Assembly (NCBI RefSeq): GCF_024748695.1
Contig: NZ_CP087176.1
Span: 1,605,501 to 1,669,500 of the forward strand
Source of the DNA: Pseudomonas sp. B21-040
Lineage (GTDB): Bacteria; Pseudomonadota; Gammaproteobacteria; Pseudomonadales; Pseudomonadaceae
Length of the DNA stretch: 64,000 bases
Direction: 5' to 3'
Shown here one piece after another: positions 8,794 through 17,200 of the stretch (position 1 is the stretch's first letter; the number at the start of each line of letters is the position of its first letter). Position numbers and translations under genes: made by a program. The notes beneath the pieces were generated by a model that was not told the DNA's origin, did not search any database, and was given only the letters and a program-made list of their open reading frames with translations.

Positions 8794-11241
8794 TTATTGC
8801 TTCAACACCCATGTGGTGACGGTGTAGGGGAGTGGAGTTGAATGAAAGTACCAAACGGGTCGTTCGTTTGTGTTGTACCTAATCGACAGGTGCGAATCTT
8901 GATTACCTTGTGCCGGTACCGGAATGCGAGCGATTCGGATTGTATTAGCCCCAGTGTTATCCAGGTATTCGGATGTTTTTGGCCATTTTCTGTAGATATC
9001 GGTTAACAGGATCTCTCTTAGGCTGACATCCTGGAAATCGACAATTTGGCCGTGGCTCGCTGCCCAGGCGGTGCCTTCGGCATGGTTCATTTTTTTGGGA
9101 CTAACGATCAATCGATACACATTGGATACTTGCACCTGGAAATTGGCGGTAATACCGCTGTTGTCCGTGATCCGTATCGTTGTGCGGCCATTGCCCGTCC
9201 CAACCACCTTGCCATCCATGACTAATGCAATCGTTGGGTTGTCGGAGGTATAGGTGTAAGGAGGGGTTCCCCCCGTTGGAATGCGAGTAGCGGTATTGTT
9301 CGGTGCGTCTAAGCCAGAAAATGTCCAGGTGACATCGGCATGAACTGCGAAGCCGTCCAGAATCATGTCGGATGGGTCGATGATCAGGACAGCGGATTTA
9401 ACGATGTACCCGCGTGACGGAAATGACACTGCTGTTGCATTGTCGGCAACACCCTCAAAATTCACCCTGAAACTGATCGTCAGCGCACTGCCATCCTTCA
9501 GTGTTTTCAACCAATCAAGCGGCACTGGCCGACCCAACCCGGGAAGCGTGCCATGGGGCTCGCCAGTGCGGTCGTCGAAGTAAACCGGGGCGCCATTCAT
9601 ATCGAATCCGTCATACCGCAACCAGACATTTTGCCCCAGCACCTGATGGGGCCACTCAGCCACCCGGAGCTGATCCGTGGCCTGCAGTTTGCTCACATCC
9701 AGTGTCGTACCCGGTGAACCGTCGACGTGCGGTGTCGGTAAACCGGGATGGCTATCCGGGATCCGGCCAATGGACGCGTTCAACACTGGCGACACATAGG
9801 ACTTGCCGTCACGAAACAGCAGGTAACTGAGCTTGACCGGTTTACCCATGTTCGCCGCAACGAACGCCTTGTCCAGCGGGAAGTTGGCGCGGCTATTGGC
9901 GTTCAGAGGCTGGGCGGTGAAGGTGGGAGAGCCCGCACCGGGGGCGCCCTCCACAATGAGCTGGACTGTGTCGCCCACGCGGTGGCCAAGCACTTCAACC
10001 TGGCCGTTGGCGCCTTGCAGGTTGGCGACGTCCAGCGGATCGAGCACGGCATTGACGGATTTCTGCAGCCTTGGCGCGAACAGGTCCGGCAAGCCTTCGC
10101 CGATGACCCGGGCCGAGGCCACTCGGGAGGTGCCGATCGGCGTGCCGTTTCTGAACAACTGATACGTTGCCGTCACCAGGCTGCCGGCAATGACGCTGTC
10201 GTTGGGCACTTGCAACACGCAAGGTTTTTTCTGCCCGAACTCGTCCGCGTCGACGACGCCATTTGCCGTCACCACCACGTCTGGCTGGCCGGTGACTTTG
10301 GCGGTGTAGGTCGCACTGAGAGTATCGCCGGGCAGGAAGCGCGGATCGTTGGTCAGCACAATCAGCAGCAGCGGATTCTTGCCCAGTTTTTCCAGGTCGA
10401 TGAGGCTGGGGTCGTCTGCCGCGTCGCTCTGGATTTCCCGCAGGATGGGCATCGGCAAGCGGCTGCCGGCCAGGTCCACATCCACGATCTGCGTCGCCGA
10501 CCAGGGGGAATCGGTATCGGGCCCATTACCGAGCTGGTCGGTGACCGTGTAGGAAAACTTGAATTGCGGATGGTCCCTGGCAGTCTCCAGATCGGCGCGG
10601 CTCACAGTGAAACACACGGTGACAGGCTCGTCGGAACCGGGACTGGGCGCTTGCAGTTCCGTGACCTTGTGAAACACATCGTGGCCATTGCAGTTCAGGC
10701 GGATGAGGTCGTGGGCCCGGCAAAACGGGTAGGAGACGCACACTTGAGCGCCCGTTGCGGGAAAGTCCGGGCCGACACCATTTTTAATGGCATCCGGCAA
10801 AATCAGCTCCAGCCGGGAGTGGCCATCCTCGCCGGGATCCGTGTCCTGATTGCCGGGCCGAATGGCGTTGTACAGTAGCTCCAGCGGTGGCTCGGAAGTG
10901 CCCATGTTCTGGCTGCTGCGCGTGACGGTATAGGTCAGGCGATTGATGATGTCGGCGAATAGCAACTTTTTCGGAATGTAGAGGGTGACGGTGTCGTCCT
11001 CGGCCTGAGTGAGTTGACTGTCGATGCCGGGCTGACCGTTCAGATTGAGGGAGACGGTATCGCCCGGTTCTTGACCCAGGTAGGGGTCAACCAAAACAGT
11101 AGCGCCCATGGGGGCCAGGTCATAAATACGCAGGGGTACGCCAACATCTGCGCCCACGACCGGCTCGGTGGCTTCGGGCACTCTGGGGGCATAGAGCACC
11201 AAAACCGTGTTATCGAAAGCGTCGGCTTGAACGCTGGTCAT
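8794..11241 (-). CDS. Ig-like modular protein C (815 aa)
   Basis: Member of the four-protein family. It has a beta-rich head with the family pattern G-H-S-x-L followed by an inserted GV and a GD/W segment (about residues 1-620), a BIG2-type domain (about 625-710; GGTPPYTYTSDN) and a unique C-terminal domain (about 711-815, aromatic-rich, ending TTWVLKQ). It has no tandem repeat array, signal peptide or membrane segment. The start is set at the ATG with TCAGGAG at good spacing; an ORF extension of 15 residues upstream has no such site. The conserved palindrome lies 67 bp upstream. The lapD gene is transcribed toward it. The DUF6124 leader follows closely. A role as surface or ligand-binding protein is inferred from the fold types alone. 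Confidence 0.78.
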   Translation of the reverse strand: MTSVQADAFDNTVLVLYAPRVPEATEPVVGADVGVPLRIYDLAPMGATVLVDPYLGQEPGDTVSLNLNGQPGIDSQLTQAEDDTVTLYIPKKLLFADIINRLTYTVTRSSQNMGTSEPPLELLYNAIRPGNQDTDPGEDGHSRLELILPDAIKNGVGPDFPATGAQVCVSYPFCRAHDLIRLNCNGHDVFHKVTELQAPSPGSDEPVTVCFTVSRADLETARDHPQFKFSYTVTDQLGNGPDTDSPWSATQIVDVDLAGSRLPMPILREIQSDAADDPSLIDLEKLGKNPLLLIVLTNDPRFLPGDTLSATYTAKVTGQPDVVVTANGVVDADEFGQKKPCVLQVPNDSVIAGSLVTATYQLFRNGTPIGTSRVASARVIGEGLPDLFAPRLQKSVNAVLDPLDVANLQGANGQVEVLGHRVGDTVQLIVEGAPGAGSPTFTAQPLNANSRANFPLDKAFVAANMGKPVKLSYLLFRDGKSYVSPVLNASIGRIPDSHPGLPTPHVDGSPGTTLDVSKLQATDQLRVAEWPHQVLGQNVWLRYDGFDMNGAPVYFDDRTGEPHGTLPGLGRPVPLDWLKTLKDGSALTISFRVNFEGVADNATAVSFPSRGYIVKSAVLIIDPSDMILDGFAVHADVTWTFSGLDAPNNTATRIPTGGTPPYTYTSDNPTIALVMDGKVVGTGNGRTTIRITDNSGITANFQVQVSNVYRLIVSPKKMNHAEGTAWAASHGQIVDFQDVSLREILLTDIYRKWPKTSEYLDNTGANTIRIARIPVPAQGNQDSHLSIRYNTNERPVWYFHSTPLPYTVTTWVLKQ

Positions 11242-11307
11242 GGGGTAACTCCTGAAGGATAGGATGGGCTGATGGGTATCAGACACCCGGTCCGGAGCAG
11301 CCGGCTA

Positions 11308-11349
11308 CTGTCAGATCTGACAGGTACACACAGATTTAAGACGAGCGGT
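11308..11349 (-). promoter_or_regulatory. Composite upstream element of protein C
   Basis: This is the most perfect copy: CTGTCAGATCTGACAG (11308-11323) is a complete 16-bp palindrome, followed after 11 bp by TTTAAGACGAGCGGT (11335-11349). Same arrangement as at proteins A, B and D. It lies only 8 bp beyond the 3' end of lapD. Confidence 0.7.
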
Positions 11350-11357
11350 CATACCAC

Positions 11358-13298
11358 TCACATCGGCTCCGGCGGCCCGATCAACCGCCCCATCACCCCA
11401 AACAACCCCAGTTCCCGAATCACCTCCAACTCCCCCTGCGTCTCCACCATCTCCGCAATCAATGGCAGATCAATGCTGTTGGTCGCCCGATAAATCGCAT
11501 CGATAAACAGCCGCTTGTCAGGCTGCACATCAATGCTGCGGAGGTACGCGCCATCGATTTTCAAATACGCCAACCCGAGCTGCGTCAGGTTGCCGATCTG
11601 GCTGAAGCTGCCACCAAAGTGCTGCAAGCCGATGCGGTAGCCGGTATCGAGCAGGCTATGGCTCAGGCGCTGCAACTCTTCCGGCGGCGGTAATTGGCGT
11701 TCGTCGATCTCCAGGGTCAGCAGGGGTGCCAGTTCCGGCAGTGAATCAAGCAGGTCGATGATTTGTCGCAGCTGCGCCGGGTCACGCAGGGTGCTACCGG
11801 ACAGGCTCAACGCCAGGGGCCAGCGGTTGACGACAAGATAGTCGAGGGTTGCTTCGAGCATCGTCAGGTCGAACCGCGCGGACCAGCCGAGACGCTCGAT
11901 CCACGGCAGGAAATGCCCGGCCGCAATCGCCTCGCCCTGCGGGTCGAGCAGACGCGCGAGGACTTTGTGGTGCAGCACCTGGCTGGTGTCGGCGCATTGC
12001 ACGACAGGTTGGAAGTACAGTTGCAGTTTGCCGTGGGTCAGGGCGTCGTCGATCCAACTGCGCCAGTCATGCTGGGAGTGGTTGTTCGCGGTGTCGGTGT
12101 CGGCCAGATGGACCCACGGCCGCTCGGGATGTTGCCGGGCTTGCGTCAGTGCTTGGTCGAGGCGCAGCAGCACGTCGCTGGCCGGTTCGCCGGGGTGGTA
12201 GGGGACGATGCCCAAATGCGCCACCGGCATGCAATCGCTGGCGCCGGTCAGGCGCAGGTTTTCCAGGGTCGCACTGATTTCCGAGGCCAGGCGTTCGGCG
12301 TCGGCGCCATCCAGGCCCGGCGTCAGCAGGCTGAACTCCCCGCCGCGATTGCGTGCCGCCAACCAGGTGCGACGTTCCGGCAAATGCGTCAGACGCTTGA
12401 GCAGTTCGCCGACAGCGCTGATCAATGCATCGGTGCGTTGACCACCCAGGCGCTGGTTGAGGCCGATCAGGTCGTTGACCCGCAACATCAGTAAATGGCC
12501 GGCGCTGCTCTGTTCGCTGATCAGCAGCTGATCGGCCAATTGTTCATCCAGCAAACGGCGATTGGCGAGGCCCGTGAGGCTGTCCTGATAGGACTCGGCC
12601 CGCAGTTTTTCACTGCGGGTGGCTTCTTCGGCGAACAGCGCCTTGAGTTTCTCGACCATCTGGTTCATCGCCAGCACCACGCGCCGCAATTCCGGTGTGC
12701 GTGGCAGTTTCGGCAGGCTCAGGAACTCGCGTTTGCTGATGGCTTCGGCCTGTTTGACCATTTTGTCGAGCGGGCGCAATTGCCGGCGTAACAACCAGCC
12801 ACCGAACACCGCACTGAGCAATCCACAGAGCAGCAGCCAGATCAGACTGCCGAGCGTACTGTCCCAGAGTTTGGCCAGGGCGAACTGCGGATTGCTCAAC
12901 ACTTCGACCCGCGCTACCTGTTCCCAGCCACGCATGATCAGCGCGTCGCCCCCTTCCGGGCTCAGGTTGACGAGGCGGACAAACCAGCGCGGAACGCCGT
13001 CGATTTTTGCGGAGGCATTGCGCTCCACCAACACCTTTTCATCGACGATGTTGACCACGCGAATGCTGCGGAAATAGCCGCTGTCGAAAATCGAACTGAC
13101 CATCAGTTCGGTCATGGCCGGGTCGTCGATTTGTGCGGTCAGCGACAAACCCAGCGCGGTGGCGGCGTCCTGGGCGTGGGAGCGCAACTGGCTGAGTGTT
13201 TGTTCGCGGGAGCTTTCCAGGCTGACAAAAAAACTGCCACTGAAGGCCACCAGCAGGAACAGGCAAATGGCGAGAAACAACTGTTTGCGCAGTGACAT
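11358..13298 (-). CDS. lapD: LapD, inner-membrane c-di-GMP receptor
   Basis: LapD senses cytoplasmic c-di-GMP and, when bound, sequesters the periplasmic protease LapG so that the adhesin stays on the cell surface. Visible layout over 646 residues: N-terminal membrane helix (about 6-25), periplasmic LapD/MoxY-type domain (about 26-150), second helix (about 152-172), HAMP (about 172-225), degenerate GGDEF domain (RGGEF in place of GGDEF) and degenerate EAL domain (KVLAR in place of EAL). The degeneracy is expected of LapD, a receptor rather than an enzyme. The start codon has AAGGAG upstream. It lies 22 bp after lapG and is probably co-transcribed. Confidence 0.95.
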   Translation of the reverse strand: MSLRKQLFLAICLFLLVAFSGSFFVSLESSREQTLSQLRSHAQDAATALGLSLTAQIDDPAMTELMVSSIFDSGYFRSIRVVNIVDEKVLVERNASAKIDGVPRWFVRLVNLSPEGGDALIMRGWEQVARVEVLSNPQFALAKLWDSTLGSLIWLLLCGLLSAVFGGWLLRRQLRPLDKMVKQAEAISKREFLSLPKLPRTPELRRVVLAMNQMVEKLKALFAEEATRSEKLRAESYQDSLTGLANRRLLDEQLADQLLISEQSSAGHLLMLRVNDLIGLNQRLGGQRTDALISAVGELLKRLTHLPERRTWLAARNRGGEFSLLTPGLDGADAERLASEISATLENLRLTGASDCMPVAHLGIVPYHPGEPASDVLLRLDQALTQARQHPERPWVHLADTDTANNHSQHDWRSWIDDALTHGKLQLYFQPVVQCADTSQVLHHKVLARLLDPQGEAIAAGHFLPWIERLGWSARFDLTMLEATLDYLVVNRWPLALSLSGSTLRDPAQLRQIIDLLDSLPELAPLLTLEIDERQLPPPEELQRLSHSLLDTGYRIGLQHFGGSFSQIGNLTQLGLAYLKIDGAYLRSIDVQPDKRLFIDAIYRATNSIDLPLIAEMVETQGELEVIRELGLFGVMGRLIGPPEPM

Positions 13299-13320
13299 AA
13301 ATCGCTCCTTGCTGTGACGG

Positions 13321-14028
13321 CTAGCCTTCGCCTACGGCGAATCCTTCGGCTTGCATCTTTTTCAACACGTCTTGCCAGCGCGACAGTTTTTTAGTGTCGC
13401 CGCTGCGTTTACCGCCATTGGCCCCCGGCAAGTACAGGCCTTCGGCGTTGAAGGCGTACACCGGCAACAGGTCTTTGCGCTGGGACGCGGGGCGGATTTC
13501 GCTGATCAGGTTGTCCAGCACCAGCGGTTCGGCCGTTGGGGTGCTGTAGAAGGTCAACACCATGTGCGCCTGATTCTGGGCCAGCGCCTTGACGTAAGTA
13601 ATGCGCAGTTTTTCGCTGGGAATCCCGAGGTAGCGCAGGCTGAAATATTTCGCCAGCGCGTAGTCTTCACAGTCGCCGGCACCCTTGATCAGCGACTCTA
13701 CTGGCGTGGCCCAGTAATCGGTCTGACGCCAGATGCGCGTGTCGTCCTGAAAATTCAGCTGCTGATTGAAGAACCGATTGACCGCGTTCAGTTGCTCGCG
13801 CTCGGGCTGCTGCTGTTCGCTTTTGAGCATTTGACTCCAGGCCTCGATTCTTCCCTGGGCCGGGCCGAGGGGGCCATAGCGCTTTTCGGCGGTTTGCAGG
13901 ATCTGCGTAAAGTCCCAGTCGGCCAGGACTGTGCCCAGCCCCGCCAGCAGAAAACTGGCCAGCAGTAGCCACCCGCCGAGCCGAAGTCGGAGCGTTGACC
14001 ATCCTGGACTTCGCGGACGACGGGACAT
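13321..14028 (-). CDS. lapG: LapG, periplasmic cysteine protease for adhesin release
   Basis: LapG is a calcium-dependent bacterial transglutaminase-like cysteine protease (BTLCP) that cleaves the N-terminus of LapA-type adhesins when c-di-GMP is low. The 235-residue protein has an N-terminal signal/anchor helix (about 14-36) and the expected catalytic set: Cys120 in GDCEDYALAK, His155 in QAHMVL, Asp172 in VLDNL. The spacing agrees with known LapG proteins. The start ATG has only a weak ribosome site. First gene of the lapG-lapD pair; the likely substrate class is represented by the adhesin at the left end of the window. Confidence 0.94.
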   Translation of the reverse strand: MSRRPRSPGWSTLRLRLGGWLLLASFLLAGLGTVLADWDFTQILQTAEKRYGPLGPAQGRIEAWSQMLKSEQQQPEREQLNAVNRFFNQQLNFQDDTRIWRQTDYWATPVESLIKGAGDCEDYALAKYFSLRYLGIPSEKLRITYVKALAQNQAHMVLTFYSTPTAEPLVLDNLISEIRPASQRKDLLPVYAFNAEGLYLPGANGGKRSGDTKKLSRWQDVLKKMQAEGFAVGEG

Positions 14029-14183
14029 GTCTGGCTGCTCGCGTGCAGATGCCTGAAGTCTAGGCGGTGTTTTTTGAAAGGTGAGGTAGATCGTCGGGTT
14101 GCGGCGCTTTTTGAATCGAGGGTTTTGTGGGGGAGGTCGGGGTGGTTTTGGAACCTTCGTTGAGGGGAGGCAGTAACCTGAAA

Positions 14184-14228
14184 TGAAAAAAAACCGCCCT
14201 CTCGTCTAAACGGGGGGGCGGGTTTCTA
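14184..14228 (-). terminator. Intrinsic terminator after protein B
   Basis: On the minus strand CCGCCC pairs with GGGCGG and is followed by a run of eight T. It sits about 50 bp after the stop of protein B, so B is probably monocistronic and separated from lapG. Confidence 0.7.
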
Positions 14229-14274
14229 TCCTGCTGGATGGTTAGGGTTGTGCGGTGCGGTTGTAGCTCTGCGA

Positions 14275-17200
14275 CTATTGGATTGCGACCCCCAGGGCGG
14301 CGTTGATTTGTGGCGCGGCAGCGTTTGCTCCTGTTACAAGATTAAAGGTTTTTCTTGCTGGAATTGGCCACCACGCATTGCTGGGGTCTGTCGACCAATA
14401 AAGGTCATTGCCCATTGGCCAGAGCGCACCGTAGGCCTGATGAATTTCGATCAGCTCGCCATAGCTGGGGATCCGCGCGCCTTGTTGGGAGGCCTGCGAG
14501 TTGGCATTCGCCCAGGTGGGTTTCCCCAATCCCAAGCAGTGGATTACCCCCGTAACGGTCACCGTGTAACTCAAGGATTGATTAGCCGCGTCTCTGGCCG
14601 TAATGCTGGCGGTGCCACGCCCTCTGACGGTCACCAGTCCGGTGGTGTCAACGGCAGCCACCGCAGGATTACTGGAGGTGTAGAGGTATCCCGGTTGTCC
14701 ACCGGTGGCTTGATGATGCACCGAGGTTCCCGGGCCGAAGGCGGGAAGCACAGCGGGATAGTCTCGCAACAGGTAAATCTTGCCGCTCAACGTCACGGGG
14801 CTTGTGTTGAAGTTCAAGGGGGGTGTCGGTGAAATCACGGTAAAGCTGCGAGTATTTGAATCCTGCCCGGTGGTGACTGCTTTCGCCTTCACCGCGTGAC
14901 TACCCAGGACCACGGTAAGTGACGTGGTCCAGTTCGCTCCGACAGCGGTTACTGTGTGTTTTCCGACGCCATTGTCGAAAATCTGCACCTGGTGGCCGGG
15001 CGTCACGGTGCCCTGCAGGGTGACCGTGCTGCTTGTTGTCTGTCCGCCGTTTTGCACTTCGCTGCTGGCATCTCTCACCGAGTTTAGTGTTGGGGCGGTA
15101 TGAGCTGCGACGGTAAAGGCGCGCCCCGCCGATTCCGGCTGTGTGCCATACAGCGCTTTTGCCTTGATCGTATGCGCCGCGACACTCAGGCCGGTAAGTG
15201 TCTGACTCCAGTCGCCATTACCATTGACCGATGTGACAGGACCTTTCGGTGTGCCGTTGTCATACAGCTGCAGGGACAGATTGGCGTTAGCCTTGCCGGA
15301 GACGGTCACGCTGGTGTCGAAGGTGGTGCCATTGGGTATGACTACTATTCCCTTGGAATCGCTGACACCCGTGATGGTTGGCGTCGCCGTTTGCAAGACG
15401 GTAAAGGTGCGACCTGTGGATTCCGGCTGTGTGCCATACAGCGCTTTTGCCTTGATCGTATGCGCCGCGACACTCAGGCCGGTAAGTGGCTGACTCCAGT
15501 CGCCATTACCATTGACCTGTGTGACAGAGGGGGTCGGTGTGCTGCCGTCATACAACCGCAGGGCCTGGTTGGGGCTCGCCCTGCCGGAGACCCTCACGCT
15601 GGTGTCGAAGGTGGTGCCGTTGGGTGGTACTTCTCCCTTGGAATCGGTGGCCCCTGTGATGGTTGGCGTCACCGTTTGGTAAACGGTAAAGGTGCGACCT
15701 GTGGATTCCGGCTGTGTGCCATACAGCGCTTTTGCCTTGATCGTGTGCGACGCGACGCTCAAGCCGCTGATTGGTTGACTCCAGTCGCCATTGCCATTGA
15801 CCTGTGTGACAGAGGGGGTCGGTGTGCTGCCGTCATACAGCCGCAGGGTCTGGTTGGGGCTCGCCTTGCCGGAGACGATCACGCTGGTGTCGAAGGTGGT
15901 GCCGTTGTGCTGGACATCTGCCCCCATGGAGTCCCTGACGAAGGCAATCGTCGGCGCCGATTCCACGGCGACGGTGAACGCCCGAACCGCCGATTCCGGC
16001 TGCGTGCCGTACAGCGCTTTTGCCTTGATCATGTACGACGCGACGCTCAGGTTGGGGAGTGCTTGACTCCAGTCGCCATTGCCACTGACCGATGTGACAG
16101 GGCCTATCGGTGTATTGCCGTTATGCAGCTGCAGGGTCTGATTGGCGTTCGCCTTGCCGGAGACGATCACGCTGGTGTCGAAGGTGGTGCCGTTGTGCAG
16201 GACTTCTGCTCCCTTGGAGTCCTTGACGAAGACAATTGTCGGCGCCGATGCCACGGCGACGGTGAACGCCCGAACAGTAGACTCCGGCAGTGTGCCGTAC
16301 CGCGCTTTTGCCTTGATCGTGTGCGCCGCGACGCTCAGGCCGGGGAGTAATTGACTCCAGTCGCCATTGCCATTGACCTGTGTGACAGAGGGGAACGGTG
16401 TGCTGCCGTCATACAACTGCACGGCCTGGTTAGGGCTCGCGTTGCCGGAGACAGTCACGCTGGTGTCGAAGGTGGTGCCGTTGGGTGGTACTTCTCCCTT
16501 GGAATCGCTGACCCCCGTGATGGTTGGCGTCACCGTTTGCAAGACGGTGAAGGTGCGAGCAGTGGATTCGGGTTCCGTACCGTACAGCGCTTTTGCCTTG
16601 ATCGTGTGCGACGCGGTGCTCAGGTCGGTAAATGTCTTGCTCCAGTTGCCATTGCTATCAACCGGTGTGACGGGAGTGATCGGTGTGCTGCCGTCATACA
16701 ACTGCACGGTCTGGTCAGGGCTCGCCTTGCCGGAGACGATCACGCTGGTGTCGAAGGTGGTGCCGTTGGGTGGTACTTCTCCCTTGGTGTCGCTGACCCC
16801 CGTGATGGTTGGCGTCACCGTTTGCAAGACGGTGAAGGTGCGAGCAGTGGATTCGGGTTCCGTACCGTACCGCGCTTTTGCCTTGATCGTGTGCGCCGCG
16901 ACGCTCAGGCCGGTAAATGTCTTACTCCAGTCGCCATTGCTATCAACCGGTGTGACGGGAGCGATCGGTGTGCTGCCGTCATACAACTGCACGGCCTGGT
17001 CAGGGCTCGCCTTGCCGGTGACGGTGACACTGGTATCGAAGGTGGCGCCGTTGAGTGGGACGTCTGCTCCCTTGGAGTCTTTGACAGAGTCAATCGTCGG
17101 GGTGATCGCCGCTTCTACCGTAAAGGCCCGAAGCAGGCTGGACACGGGATCGGCATCATAAAGAGCGTGGGCGGTGATGTGATAATTCTTCACCGTCAAA

